Shown: positions 37,120-46,403, counted from the stretch's first letter. The stretch is 64,000 nt of DNA from Flocculibacter collagenilyticus (GCF_016469335.1 NZ_CP059888.1:62001-126000), one strand, 5' to 3'. Program-made: numbers and translations. The notes: generated by a model from the letters alone, not told the origin.

Positions 37120-37647
37120 TCACCTTAACTCAGCCTCTGAAGCTGGGAAAATTATTTCTCCAGTATTAGATTTCACGCTAGTTGTACCAACAAATTTTTT
37201 GTCTACATAAATACTCATGTGTGGGATGTAAAGCTTAACTAAATAGTTTGTACCAACGTTAAAGTTAAAGTAATTTTCAATATCAACTAAATCGTAATAT
37301 TTAGTTTGTTGGGGTTTAAGGATGATAGAGTTTAAGCTCTTACTCACCTTCGCTTTCACAGCAACTAAAGATTTATATACGTCTTTCCCGCTAGCCTCAA
37401 GTGAGTGATATTTTTCAGCCTCGAAAGCTAAGATACTTGAACGTAAAATGTTATCACGACTAATGTAATATGAGCTCAGCCTCACATCGTACGGAGTTAC
37501 GTTGGTAAGAGATATCGAAATTCTGCACTCTTTTTTAATTGTACAAAAAGAAAACAATCGTATATCAACAGGACTATTGATAACCTCAACACTTCGCACT
37601 CCGAATGAAGCAAATGCAACAATAATAAAGCAAAGTATTTTCATCAT
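37120..37647 (-). CDS. secreted hypothetical protein in the Rhs island
   Basis: 175 residues (two tandem ATGs; either may be used). A signal peptide (KILCFIIVAFASFGVRS) is followed by a beta-rich domain with two cysteines close together (FSFCTIKKECRISISL) and LKPQQTKYYDLVDIENYF, similar in layout to LHPNQITGYTIPLQRLKRCF of the previous gene. The start overlaps by ATGA the stop of a 34-codon remnant frame (GNMATRGRLY ... VFEYAVRSAQ) that runs straight out of repeat R4. It thus looks like an immunity-type gene left after its upstream partner was cut away. Function unknown. Confidence 0.58.
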   Translation of the reverse strand: MMKILCFIIVAFASFGVRSVEVINSPVDIRLFSFCTIKKECRISISLTNVTPYDVRLSSYYISRDNILRSSILAFEAEKYHSLEASGKDVYKSLVAVKAKVSKSLNSIILKPQQTKYYDLVDIENYFNFNVGTNYLVKLYIPHMSIYVDKKFVGTTSVKSNTGEIIFPASEAELR

Positions 37648-37748
37648 TGGGCAGACCTCACTGCATACTCAAAAACATAAGAACTCTGGCGTAATGTATA
37701 GCGCCTATCGCTATCGTTATAGAGCCTCCCTCTAGTCGCCATGTTACC
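37644..37748 (-). pseudogene. truncated reading-frame remnant abutting repeat R4
   Basis: 35 codons open from the repeat boundary: GNMATRGRLYNDSDRRYTL then RQSSYVFEYAVRSAQ, stop. The stop TGA overlaps the ATG of the 175-aa gene. In both R2 and R4 the repeat reads PTYG(L/F)GN into the remnant in frame. The family is not recognised; it could be the end of a lost toxin gene. Confidence 0.4.
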
Positions 37749-37749
37749 A

Positions 37750-37789
37750 AACCCGTAAGTCGGTTAAGCGAAGCGCCACCCGACAGGTT
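37750..37789 (-). repeat. island repeat R4 (shortened copy)
   Basis: AACCCGTAAGTCGGTTAAGC then GAAGCGCCACCCGACAGGTT, after which homology ends. It lacks the right inverted arm. It marks the right limit of the repeat-divided part of the island. Confidence 0.88.
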
Positions 37790-37937
37790 CATCTTAAGCC
37801 TTTTTCAGTTCTTTTGATTAGATACTTCATAAGCTTAATTTCACACTGAGCAAAGTGTTAGTTTTAGCACAAACTGGTGTTCATTAATTGGTACAACTAC
37901 AATCTAACTGTGCTGGATAGGGCACTAGGGAGATATT

Positions 37938-38195
37938 ATGAAATATCAAAATATAACTAAACTTGTAAAACAGAAGATGAGAAGACTAGTCGTTGTGTTG
38001 ATGGTTTTCTTCTGTTTAGTGCTGGGAGTTGACTTAGTCGTTTCAAATTATATATTCGGGCACCAAACCTTACTATCTAAGTCACCATTTTCTGTGGTTA
38101 TCTTTATATGCCTGATAATAGCGATTAAATATATTTACTTTCACATTGAACAGATTTTAATCGCTTTATCTGAGCTATCCTCTGAAAAGCTTTAA
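37938..38195 (+). CDS. small two-helix membrane protein
   Basis: 85 residues. A basic N-terminus (KLVKQKMRRL) is followed by helix 1 (VVVLMVFFCLVLGVDLVV), a short loop, helix 2 (FSVVIFICLIIAIKYIYF) and a short acidic end. AGGGAGA is well placed before the ATG and a clean terminator hairpin follows, so it is probably a real gene. No family recognised. It lies at the edge of the Rhs island on the opposite strand. Confidence 0.65.
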   Translation: MKYQNITKLVKQKMRRLVVVLMVFFCLVLGVDLVVSNYIFGHQTLLSKSPFSVVIFICLIIAIKYIYFHIEQILIALSELSSEKL

Positions 38196-38205
38196 TGTAT
38201 TATGA

Positions 38206-38228
38206 GTGGTAGCGCTTTTCGCTACCAC
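38206..38228 (+). terminator. hairpin after the small membrane protein gene
   Basis: GTGGTAGCG-CTTTT-CGCTACCAC, a 9-bp perfect stem 10 bp past the stop. The following T-tract is weak. Confidence 0.65.
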
Positions 38229-38315
38229 CTATTCAGTTAAACATGAGGAGTAGTTGAGAAAGCACAAGTGGAGTCCCATGCGCTGTTCCTCATATGAGTA
38301 TAAAAAGACTGCCTA

Positions 38316-39809
38316 TTAGCTTTCCAACACACTATTCGCTAATCCATTTACTACACTGGTAAACGCTTGGTTCTCAATCAACTCAAACTGCGGATAGTTT
38401 TCCTTTATTGCTTTTCGCACCACTGGGCTGAGTGACATACCGCCCGTTAGCATGATGTGAGTTGGTGTTACAGATGACTGACTTAAGCACGTTTTAATCT
38501 GCAATAACATTTTGTGTAGCCAGCCTTGCATTGCTTTGTCCAAGTCCTGTTGGGTCATTGGCACGGTGAAGTCGTCTTCAATATATTTTAGTGGCAGGGT
38601 GATACCTTCATCTTGGTTCGACAACATTTCTTTTGCTAATCGAGCAGAGTTGATCAACCGTTCACTTAAACGCTCTTCTTGGATAGTAAGCAAGCGCTCC
38701 AGTTTTTCCGGTTCTTCAGCAACTGATAGGGTACGCGCTATTTCGCCGCCGTATTTGTCGCTGAAAAAACTGGTAATAGTGGGGATTGAGTCAACCGCGA
38801 TAGCATCATAAAAATAGGCTTTTGGGATCACTGAGCCTTGTTTAGTGCGAGTATTTAGCCCCAGTTGTGGTGCAATTTGATGCATAATTAAGGCTTTATC
38901 AGCTTCTAACCCACCTAAGCGAATGCCATTAACACTGAACACGGTTAGTCGGTCATTTCCACGATTAGGCACTAAACGAATAATACAGAAGTCGCTGGTA
39001 CCGCCCCCTAAATCGACAACCAACACATCTTTAGGCTCTACTAGTGATTGTTCTACAGCATACGCAGCTGCGATAGGTTCTTCTAAAAATTTAACCGTAC
39101 CACTAAAGCCTGCTTGTTGTGCAGCTTGCGCCATAATCGTGATGGCTTGTTGGTTGCCTGACTCACCACGGGTGCTGTGATATTGCACCGGACGACCTAA
39201 GATGGCATGAGTAAAGGTTTCGCCTGTTTGCTGTTCGGCGGCGTGCTTAATATGGCTTAATGTTTTAGCTACTAACGTCGCAAATGCATCTTCATGACCG
39301 CTAATATCAGCAGCTAAGAAGTTTTTAGGACTATAGATAAGACGGCCTTTATCTGGCTGTTTGAGATAGTCACTAAAGCCGAGCTCACCTAGAATAGCGT
39401 CGCCATGCTCGACTAATTCATCTAGCGTCAGCTTATCGATGGTTTTGTCGCGCATTAATATTGCGATGGCTTTGCGTTGCAGGGTTACATTGTCATGAAA
39501 CTCGCCACGCAGCTGGTTAATTCGACGTTCAATACGCTGCTGTTCGTCGGGTTTATTGGTGGCGAAATACTCTTCCTTAGCGGTATCGAGGCGCGTACCA
39601 ATTTCTGTTTTCATTTCTGAAATTTTGGCATTCACTAATTCAGCGGCAGGTAAGGGTAATTCGCGATCACGAAAATGAAAAAAGACTGAAGAGCGTAACC
39701 GTTCGGGTGACTTAGAATGAGGATCAACATTAATTGAAATGGTTTTACCATTTACTACAGCGCAACAAGTTGAATAACTAGAACCAAAATCAATCGCAAG
39801 TACATTCAT
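38316..39809 (-). CDS. yegD: Hsp70-family chaperone (YegD-like)
   Basis: 497 residues, actin/Hsp70 fold. Motifs are LAIDFGSSYSTCCAV (phosphate 1), VKFLEEPIAAAYAVEQ, VVDLGGGTSDFCII (phosphate 2) and MLTGGMSLSPVVRKAI (adenosine). It lacks the standard Hsp70 substrate-binding domain, as YegD proteins do. A charged coiled-coil insertion (TAKEEYFATNKPDEQQRIER) lies near residues 75-95. It is a putative chaperone of unknown client. Monocistronic. Confidence 0.88.
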   Translation of the reverse strand: MNVLAIDFGSSYSTCCAVVNGKTISINVDPHSKSPERLRSSVFFHFRDRELPLPAAELVNAKISEMKTEIGTRLDTAKEEYFATNKPDEQQRIERRINQLRGEFHDNVTLQRKAIAILMRDKTIDKLTLDELVEHGDAILGELGFSDYLKQPDKGRLIYSPKNFLAADISGHEDAFATLVAKTLSHIKHAAEQQTGETFTHAILGRPVQYHSTRGESGNQQAITIMAQAAQQAGFSGTVKFLEEPIAAAYAVEQSLVEPKDVLVVDLGGGTSDFCIIRLVPNRGNDRLTVFSVNGIRLGGLEADKALIMHQIAPQLGLNTRTKQGSVIPKAYFYDAIAVDSIPTITSFFSDKYGGEIARTLSVAEEPEKLERLLTIQEERLSERLINSARLAKEMLSNQDEGITLPLKYIEDDFTVPMTQQDLDKAMQGWLHKMLLQIKTCLSQSSVTPTHIMLTGGMSLSPVVRKAIKENYPQFELIENQAFTSVVNGLANSVLES

Positions 39810-40075
39810 GGCTAGCTTTTTCTCTCCAGTTTGGGATTAAAATTTAAAAATAGGCAGGCAAGATTACAGATAAAGCGGGTACAGGTAAAGTCCGATCACA
39901 TGCAAAAAAGTGTTAGCAGATTTATCCGTTCAAAGGTCGAGCAAATGTTGGCATAAGTACGCAGGTATTTTATGCAACCCGGCCTAGATAAAGGAGCGAG
40001 AAGAGAGCATGTTACTGAACAAGTTAAGCAGGCACTCGGTTAGGTATACAGAGTGCCCAATATAAAAGTCAGTGA

Positions 40076-41281
40076 TTAGTTAGCGGGTACTTGGCTTGGC
40101 AATGATTTGACAGCCTGAGTTTGCTGATAAATAGCAACTGCGCCATTTAAGTCATTGGTTTGTGCTAACGCTTCAGCTAAGCGATGTTGTGCAGCAAGCG
40201 ATAGTTGCGCTTGGTGTGGTTGAAGTGCCTTACGTGCTAATTCAAAATCTTCATTTAAGCATGCGACTAAACCGAGCAGGATCATTAAGTGACGGTTGTC
40301 AGGCGATTTTTGCAAACGCTTTTGTAGCTCTTTACACAAAGTTGGTGTTGAGACTTTTGGTAAGTCTGTCGCGATTTGAATTAATCCTTCAATGTTATTG
40401 TGTTTTAGCTGTTCTAGCATCAAGGCTTCGACTTCTTGATCTTCGTGCTGTTTTGCGAGCACCATAAGCCATGCACCAAGCAAAGCGGTTTCTTTTTTGT
40501 CAGCTTTTGGTATATCTTGCCATTGTTGTTTGGCAGCTGCTAAACCTTGTTCATTAGCACTTTTGCTAAACATGGCTAAGTAATATTGTTGCTTAAAGTT
40601 TATTAGCTCTTCACTGGTAAAGGCGTTATATTTTTCTGCTTTTTTCAGCGCAGGCTGAATAGATGCATACTCTTTAAGTGCCATTAAACAATGAAGTTTT
40701 AGTCGTAATGCCGCAGGGTCTTTTTTATTTTTTTCTAAATAATCAGTAATAGTGTCTAATGCCCGTTGATACTGATGTAACTCAAATTGCATTTGTGCTT
40801 GATATAGCTTTACCGGATCTGACTGTTTACTGTGATTAGTTTGTTCTTCAGATGTCGCCAAGTAATCTTGTGCTTGTGCTAGCTCGCCAAGTTTTAGCGC
40901 AACATTAGCGGCATATAAATTTCTAACTAACTGGCTGTGCGTAAGCGCTTCCGTTTTATTGAATGCATTATTAGCCTGCTTCCAGTCTTGTAATAAATAG
41001 GCGATTAATCCTTGTTCTAAGGCTTGCTCTGCTTTTTTACTCGCACGGCCACCAAACCAAGAGCTAGTGCCAGTAAAAATGCGATATAGTTTACGAATTA
41101 GCCATTCTAAAGCGAAAAACGCGAATATTAAGATAATAGATAGGCTGATAAAGCTAATGATACTTAGCTCGACAGTATGATTTCCTACAACAAATTGTAC
41201 AAAATCCGTTTCACTAATAAATCGAGGTGCTAAGACTGCAGTGCCGAATACTAAAACGAGAATAATGAGTAAGCGTATCAT
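40076..41281 (-). CDS. hemY: HemY protein (TPR-containing, haem operon)
   Basis: 401 residues with two N-terminal membrane segments (LLIILVLVFGTAVLAP and IISFISLSIILIFAFFALEW) and a cytoplasmic TPR-like helical region. The HemY_N motif is visible through FTGTSSWFGGRASKKAEQALEQG (given here in part: SSWFGGRASKKAEQALEQG). This is the gammaproteobacterial HemY of unclear function, not protoporphyrinogen oxidase. It overlaps hemX by 4 bp (ATGA). Last gene of hemCDXY. Confidence 0.92.
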   Translation of the reverse strand: MIRLLIILVLVFGTAVLAPRFISETDFVQFVVGNHTVELSIISFISLSIILIFAFFALEWLIRKLYRIFTGTSSWFGGRASKKAEQALEQGLIAYLLQDWKQANNAFNKTEALTHSQLVRNLYAANVALKLGELAQAQDYLATSEEQTNHSKQSDPVKLYQAQMQFELHQYQRALDTITDYLEKNKKDPAALRLKLHCLMALKEYASIQPALKKAEKYNAFTSEELINFKQQYYLAMFSKSANEQGLAAAKQQWQDIPKADKKETALLGAWLMVLAKQHEDQEVEALMLEQLKHNNIEGLIQIATDLPKVSTPTLCKELQKRLQKSPDNRHLMILLGLVACLNEDFELARKALQPHQAQLSLAAQHRLAEALAQTNDLNGAVAIYQQTQAVKSLPSQVPAN

Positions 41282-42564
41282 AATGCGTCCTCATTGTTTG
41301 TTGATGGGCGATCAGTGGGTGATAACGGTGAACTTTGTAAGTTACGTGTTTTGCCGATAACTCTTTGGTTAACGAGTGCTGCCAGCGCTGATAAGCTTTC
41401 AAGTTGAATCGGTAAGCTGGCTTGAATATCTTGTCCTAGCAGACTGTTAAGATCACTGAGTAGCGTTTGAGTTAATTTGTCGTTGGGTGCTAATGCTTGA
41501 TTAGTGGTGGTAATGAGTGAGCGAATGGCCGATTCAAACACTAGTTGGTTTTGCTGTAATAAAGCCAGTTGCGCTTGTTGAAAGCTCAGCCCCATTTTTT
41601 GTTGTAGTAACCATACTTGTTGTTCAGAAAGGGCAAGTTTAACTTCGCCTCTGTGTTGGGTTGTACGAATATAAAAGATGTCGGCAATTTCACGCCACGC
41701 TTGTTGTAAATTCTGCATAAAGGTTTGTTCGGCTACTTCAGTCTCTTTTACTTGTTTCGCTTTTTCCTTAATGCTTTTATGTGTAGCAAATGGCAGTTGC
41801 GTAACTCGTTGTGACCATGCATCTAATTTCAAATAAAGCTGATCTGTATCAACCTCATTGATGGCTTGTAGTTGGTTAATATCTTTAGCGATAGCCTGTT
41901 TAATTGAAATTACACTAGGATCAGCAAGTTCAGTTAATCGTGCTTGGGCGTCGGTTAATAATGTAAAGGTGGTGGCATAGTCATGTTCAAGATATAGCTT
42001 TCTAGAAGCTAACTGCACTAAGTAGTGTGCTTCTGCAATTAACCAGTCATTTGGTCTACGCCCTTCAAGTTGCTTAAGTTGTTCGCTGACATCGTCGGTA
42101 ATCGATGCCTTCATTGATTGCATATTTTGTTGTAAAGCCGCTTGGGTTTGTTGGGCAAGTCGCTGTTGTTCGGCGAGTTGCGCTTTTTGGCTATCTCGTA
42201 AATTATTCAGTTGGTTTTGTAAGGTTTTTTGCAATTCGCTATGTGATGCACGTTGCTGTTGATCTATTTGCAGTTGTTGATAGCCGTACCACGCAATACC
42301 TGCGGCACCAGCTACGCTAATAAGGGCAACAAATAATGCGAACCATGCAACCCCACGGCCTGATTTAGCAGGTTGTTGCTTGTTGGCCGATGATGCTGGC
42401 GGGTAAGCAGTAGCACTAGCTGACGGCTTATTAGGGGCACTGTTAGAGGATGTTTCCTCTTGTTGTAATTCAGCAGCTAATTTTGCGAGTGCGTCTTTTT
42501 TCTCTTTATCATTGGTGTCATTAGGTGAAGATGTGTTATCTGCTTTTTTATCGTTGTCTGACAT
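41278..42564 (-). CDS. hemX: HemX (putative uroporphyrinogen-III C-methyltransferase-like membrane protein)
   Basis: 428 residues. A low-complexity charged N-terminus is followed by one membrane segment (GVAWFALFVALISVAGAAGIAW), a long glutamine-rich coiled coil (QLQIDQQQRASHSEL...QQTQAALQQNM) and a conserved helical domain (DWLIAEAHYLVQLASRKLYLE). The name suggests a methyltransferase, but no SUMT motifs are present and a structural or assembly role is more likely. It starts 1-2 bp after hemD and overlaps hemY. Confidence 0.92.
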   Translation of the reverse strand: MSDNDKKADNTSSPNDTNDKEKKDALAKLAAELQQEETSSNSAPNKPSASATAYPPASSANKQQPAKSGRGVAWFALFVALISVAGAAGIAWYGYQQLQIDQQQRASHSELQKTLQNQLNNLRDSQKAQLAEQQRLAQQTQAALQQNMQSMKASITDDVSEQLKQLEGRRPNDWLIAEAHYLVQLASRKLYLEHDYATTFTLLTDAQARLTELADPSVISIKQAIAKDINQLQAINEVDTDQLYLKLDAWSQRVTQLPFATHKSIKEKAKQVKETEVAEQTFMQNLQQAWREIADIFYIRTTQHRGEVKLALSEQQVWLLQQKMGLSFQQAQLALLQQNQLVFESAIRSLITTTNQALAPNDKLTQTLLSDLNSLLGQDIQASLPIQLESLSALAALVNQRVIGKTRNLQSSPLSPTDRPSTNNEDAL

Positions 42565-42565
42565 T

Positions 42566-43369
42566 TTATCTTCCAGTTAGCTGTTGTATGGTTGCTACAA
42601 TGTGTTGATCGCTCGCCCCGCCACAAATATTAATTTGCGAATAAGGAACGTCATATTGCTCTGCGCTTTGTGCAATACGTTCGCTGGCAACTAACCAAGT
42701 ACATTGTTGTAAATTTAGTATAATCTCTTGAGGTGCTTGCGAAAATATTTGTTCTAATATTTCTAAACTAGTCACAACAATACAATTTATTTGTATTTTT
42801 TTCCACTGGTCGTACCACATTTGCGGGTCATTATGTATGATTTCGCGTTGATACACTTCAAGGTAGTTAATTTTTGCGCCCCGTTCACGTAGTTGAGTCG
42901 CCAATAATTCTCGTCCGCCCACACCACGCACGATGGTGATGGTGTCTTGAGCAACTTGGCTTAGCGCAGGTAATTGTAATAACCCTTCACTAGATTCATT
43001 AAGCGGTACTTCAACGGCTGCGGGAATACTTAAGCCTGATAGCTTATGATGAAGTGAGTCTGCGGTCTTTTTTCCTACGGCAAAAAAGCTCGCATTGGCA
43101 TGACTGCGAAAGTATTCAGTAGGACAATGCTGCACGGCATTTGGGCTGGTATAAATAAGTTTAGTGGTGGATAAATGTGCTTCAGAGTCATAGTGACCTA
43201 ATACCGCGGGCTGGATGCGAATAAGTGGTATATGGCTGATGGAAGTGGTGTATGGGCGCAATGCTCTTATCAAGCTTGCGCCTTGTGCTTCAGGCCGAGT
43301 AATTAAACAATGCAGATCAGAAAGCGTCACTGTTTCATCGTTGTTAGTGTCATCCTGTGCGTTATTCAC
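42566..43369 (-). CDS. hemD: uroporphyrinogen-III synthase
   Basis: 267 residues. Cyclises hydroxymethylbilane to uroporphyrinogen III with inversion of ring D. The family is weakly conserved; visible features are CLITRPEAQGASLIRAL, LIYTSPNAVQHC, VRGVGGRELLATQLRERGA and INCIVVTSLEILEQIF. It starts 6 bp after hemC. The position settles the assignment. Confidence 0.93.
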   Translation of the reverse strand: MNNAQDDTNNDETVTLSDLHCLITRPEAQGASLIRALRPYTTSISHIPLIRIQPAVLGHYDSEAHLSTTKLIYTSPNAVQHCPTEYFRSHANASFFAVGKKTADSLHHKLSGLSIPAAVEVPLNESSEGLLQLPALSQVAQDTITIVRGVGGRELLATQLRERGAKINYLEVYQREIIHNDPQMWYDQWKKIQINCIVVTSLEILEQIFSQAPQEIILNLQQCTWLVASERIAQSAEQYDVPYSQINICGGASDQHIVATIQQLTGR

Positions 43370-43375
43370 AAATAA

Positions 43376-44341
43376 TCATTCATCCTGTTTATAGACAGCG
43401 GCTAAAATTCGGTCGGCACCCTGTGATAATAGCTGTTCTGCCAGCTTTGTACCAAGCGCTTCAGCTTGTAATTGGTTTTGCTTATTTTCGGCTGACAAGG
43501 TGATATCTTCATTTAAGGCTGCGGTGAGTATTTCTTTACCGTCTAAACTGCCAACTAAACCCCGTAAGTGTAGCTGTTGATCATGGATCTCGGCATAAGC
43601 ACCAATGGGTACTTGGCAGCCTCCTTGTAAACGGCGATTCATTGCTCGTTCTGCCATTACTCGTATACGCGTGAGGTGATGCTCTAACGGTGATAGCAGT
43701 AACTGAATACGGGTGTCGTCACTACGACACTCAATACCGACTGCGCCTTGCCCATTAGCCGGCAAGCTAAATTCAGGGGCTAAATAATCTGCAATACGAC
43801 TTTCCATTTTTAAACGAATTAATCCCGCTGCGGCTAATATAATGGCGTCGTATTCGTTGTTATCTAGTTTTGCTAAGCGTGTGTTTACGTTGCCTCGTAG
43901 GTCTTTAATAATGAGATCTGGACGATGCGCTTTAAGTTGGCATTGGCGGCGCAAACTAGACGTGCCAATGACTGAACCTTTTGGTACATCAGCAAGGGTT
44001 GCATATTTATTTGAAACGAATGCATCGCGAGGATCTTCACGTTCGCAAATGGTATGCAAGTGTAGTCCTTCCGGAAAGTCGACAGGCACATCTTTCATTG
44101 AATGTACTGCAATATCAGCACGGCCATCTAGCATGGCTTGCTCTAACTCTTTAACAAACAAGCCTTTACCACCAATTTTAGCAAGCGGTGTATCAAGAAT
44201 TTTATCGCCCTGAGTCGACATTGGCACTAGCTCTACGCTGAGGTCTGGGTGGTGTTTTTCAAGCTCGGCTTTTACAAATTCGGCTTGCCAAAGGGCAAGG
44301 GCGCTTTTACGAGTTGCGATACGTACAGTATTTGTTGTCAT
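43376..44341 (-). CDS. hemC: hydroxymethylbilane synthase (porphobilinogen deaminase)
   Basis: 321 residues. Joins four porphobilinogens using a dipyrromethane cofactor. Motifs are [54 protein letters not shown] and the cofactor cysteine in [15 protein letters not shown] (near residue 240). First gene of hemCDXY. Its product serves haem and, through CysG, sirohaem. Confidence 0.97.
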   Translation of the reverse strand: MTTNTVRIATRKSALALWQAEFVKAELEKHHPDLSVELVPMSTQGDKILDTPLAKIGGKGLFVKELEQAMLDGRADIAVHSMKDVPVDFPEGLHLHTICEREDPRDAFVSNKYATLADVPKGSVIGTSSLRRQCQLKAHRPDLIIKDLRGNVNTRLAKLDNNEYDAIILAAAGLIRLKMESRIADYLAPEFSLPANGQGAVGIECRSDDTRIQLLLSPLEHHLTRIRVMAERAMNRRLQGGCQVPIGAYAEIHDQQLHLRGLVGSLDGKEILTAALNEDITLSAENKQNQLQAEALGTKLAEQLLSQGADRILAAVYKQDE

Positions 44342-44395
44342 TTTTTACATTTCCAAAGAAGCGGTAATACAAACTGTAAGGTGCTTCAACGTTAG

Positions 44396-45277
44396 TTATT
44401 TTTTATAAATAAAATCTTTACTGATCAGAATATGGTTATCTTCATCAACAACCTGAACGGCCCATTGGCCTAACCACTGTTCGGGTTGAGACTGATTAAC
44501 GCTTTTACTAGAGTAGGTTCGCCATCGGTTCGACTTTATCGTCAGTGGCACGTCAGCAACAATATTGCCTTTGTATATCCAACGATGACGTACGGTGTGA
44601 CCCGCTAAATTATGCAGCTCAGTAAAGAAAAATAATTTACTGCGCTGGGCATTGTTACTGGTGATGTGATGATTGAGCTGCTCTTGTGGCTCTCTATTTA
44701 CAATCTTATTGGTTAGCACGGCACGCGCTACATGCGTTGATTGTGTATTTGATAACACTGTTTGCTTTTTCTCAATCGCGGTATCTGGGTTTACTAATTC
44801 GGCTGGATGAGTCAGTGTTATCGCTTCATCAGTTGCTGTGGCTGTTTGGTCAGGTTCAATCTCTTTTGTGGCCGGATGTTTAGGAGTAACCCTTAGTGTT
44901 GCGGGGATCAGCGCCGCTTTTTCAATTACACTATCAGTCTCAGTCTCAGTCTCACCGCTACTGTCGTTAGGTTGGCTGATTGGCTGGCTTGCGGCCGGCT
45001 CGACAGCGCTCTGATCTTTTACTGTGGCTATTGCCGTTGCAGTTTGTTCGTGCGCGCTTACATCAACGGTATTGGTTTTAGCATCCAGCGGCGTTGCAAA
45101 GGGTAAAAAATACAGCGCAGCCGCAGCGAGTAACAAACAACATACTACCGCGCTAATCACTTTAACTTTACTAAACGGTGGTTTTGGCGAAACAAAGTCG
45201 GGCTGTTCGGCCAATGTATTTGCTGTTAAGTCAGCTGACTTGAGCGCGACTGTAATTTTTAGTTGATTGTCTGCCAT
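44396..45277 (-). CDS. DUF2914 domain membrane protein
   Basis: 293 residues. Cytoplasmic N-terminus, one membrane segment (VISAVVCCLLLAAAALYFL, ~40-58), a long low-complexity Thr/Glu/Ala-rich linker with a TETETDS stretch, then a C-terminal DUF2914 domain (VARAVLTNKIVNREPQEQL, LFFFTELHNLAGHTVRHRW, WRTYSSKSV). The domain is beta-rich and of unknown function; here it would be in the periplasm. It lies 54 bp upstream of hemC on the same strand, so it may share transcription with the haem genes. Confidence 0.85.
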   Translation of the reverse strand: MADNQLKITVALKSADLTANTLAEQPDFVSPKPPFSKVKVISAVVCCLLLAAAALYFLPFATPLDAKTNTVDVSAHEQTATAIATVKDQSAVEPAASQPISQPNDSSGETETETDSVIEKAALIPATLRVTPKHPATKEIEPDQTATATDEAITLTHPAELVNPDTAIEKKQTVLSNTQSTHVARAVLTNKIVNREPQEQLNHHITSNNAQRSKLFFFTELHNLAGHTVRHRWIYKGNIVADVPLTIKSNRWRTYSSKSVNQSQPEQWLGQWAVQVVDEDNHILISKDFIYKK

Positions 45278-45312
45278 ATCACCACAAGTAAATGAGTTAT
45301 TATATTTATTGC

Positions 45313-46002
45313 TTAAGCCACTGACTCAGCTAAGTTATCGGTTAGCCACTGCGCAATGATTTGCACTTGTTCCGCGCAAACATTGTGCTGCATATTAAAT
45401 TCATGCCAGCGAATGGTGTAACCGCATTGTTCCAGTGTGTCTTTTGCTTGAACGCCAATTGCCATCGGCACAACATCATCCTGTCGGCCATGCATCATCA
45501 TAAATGGCGTGTGTAAATTTACCTTGCTGTGCTCCTCAGCTAATTTTTGCGGCTGGCACATGTAAGTCGACATTGCCATGATACCTGCAAATTTATGTTT
45601 GCTGCGAGTGGCTAAGTGCATTGCAACTACACCGCCTTGGCTAAAACCTGCAATGACTATTTTGCTGGCAGGAATGCCTTGTGCAATCTGTTGCTCAATT
45701 AACGCTTCAACTTGTTCAACAGACTCTAATACTCCTGCTTCATCAGCGCGCTTGTCTAAATCCATCGATTTAATGTCGTACCATGCACGCATGCGATAAC
45801 CATTATTGATGGTAACAGCACGTTCAGGCGCGTGTGGAAAAATAAATCGAGTTGCTAGCTCATCGGCTAACGCTAACTCAGGCACAATGGGGGCAAAACC
45901 ATACCCTGAGTCGCCAAGACCATGTAACCAAATAACAACAGACTTTACCCCTTGTGAGGCGTCATCGGGATTAACTTCAACAGCTGATAATAAGTCGGTC
46001 AT
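45313..46002 (-). CDS. carboxylesterase/phospholipase-type alpha/beta hydrolase
   Basis: 229 residues, single domain. The oxyanion region is VIWLHGLGDSGYGFAPI, the nucleophile serine is in GFSQGGVVAMHLA, the Asp lies in HGRQDDVVPM and the His near MQHNVCAEQ. It belongs to the EstB/YpfH acyl-protein thioesterase-like group acting on short acyl esters. It begins 3 bp after the cyaY stop and may be read with it. Confidence 0.9.
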   Translation of the reverse strand: MTDLLSAVEVNPDDASQGVKSVVIWLHGLGDSGYGFAPIVPELALADELATRFIFPHAPERAVTINNGYRMRAWYDIKSMDLDKRADEAGVLESVEQVEALIEQQIAQGIPASKIVIAGFSQGGVVAMHLATRSKHKFAGIMAMSTYMCQPQKLAEEHSKVNLHTPFMMMHGRQDDVVPMAIGVQAKDTLEQCGYTIRWHEFNMQHNVCAEQVQIIAQWLTDNLAESVA

Positions 46003-46005
46003 AAA

Positions 46006-46329
46006 TTAGTTCACTGGTTTAAATTGAATAGGGGTATTAGCTTGCTTAGTGGCGGCATCTGAAATCAGTTGCCAAAATTCAGCACCAGTGCGGTTATCAA
46101 TCCACTGGTCGTCGATGAGCTCAAAATGATGGCCATTGAATTTTGTGGCAACCCATAGCTGCAACAATGGCGCTTGTTTATTAATAATTATTTTGGACTG
46201 GTTGGGAAAAATAATGGTTAAGATGCCACCTGCGGCTTCGTAATCTAGATCAAAATCTATCTCATCAATGGATTCTTCAACGGCCAACAGCATTTCGTCA
46301 GCAAGTTGGTGGTATTCCTGTTCGTTCAT
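46006..46329 (-). CDS. cyaY: frataxin homologue, iron donor/regulator
   Basis: 107 residues from the ATG at 46329 (E. coli CyaY 106); the frame is open to 46383 but the family starts at [14 protein letters not shown]. The acidic first helix ([15 protein letters not shown]) that binds iron is present, followed by the beta-sheet ([25 protein letters not shown] and GAEFWQLI; quoted in part). It regulates IscS-driven Fe-S assembly. Divergent from lptM as in other gammaproteobacteria. Confidence 0.94.
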   Translation of the reverse strand: MNEQEYHQLADEMLLAVEESIDEIDFDLDYEAAGGILTIIFPNQSKIIINKQAPLLQLWVATKFNGHHFELIDDQWIDNRTGAEFWQLISDAATKQANTPIQFKPVN

Positions 46330-46403
46330 TGATACATTTCCCATATTAAATAAAACATCATTATATTGGCTTCTGCGTGTCAAAAAAACCGCTAAATAAC
46401 TCT

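Noticed and set aside
34121-37789. Repeats as integron attC sites (GTTAAGC matches the GTTRRRY core)
   Set aside because: Only one core-like heptamer per repeat, without the matching RYYYAAC at the other end in the right place, and no integrase in the window. The cassette-like layout is real, but the sites are not canonical attC.
43842-44213. 123-aa plus-strand frame inside hemC
   Set aside because: Shadow of hemC; sequence has no recognisable motif.
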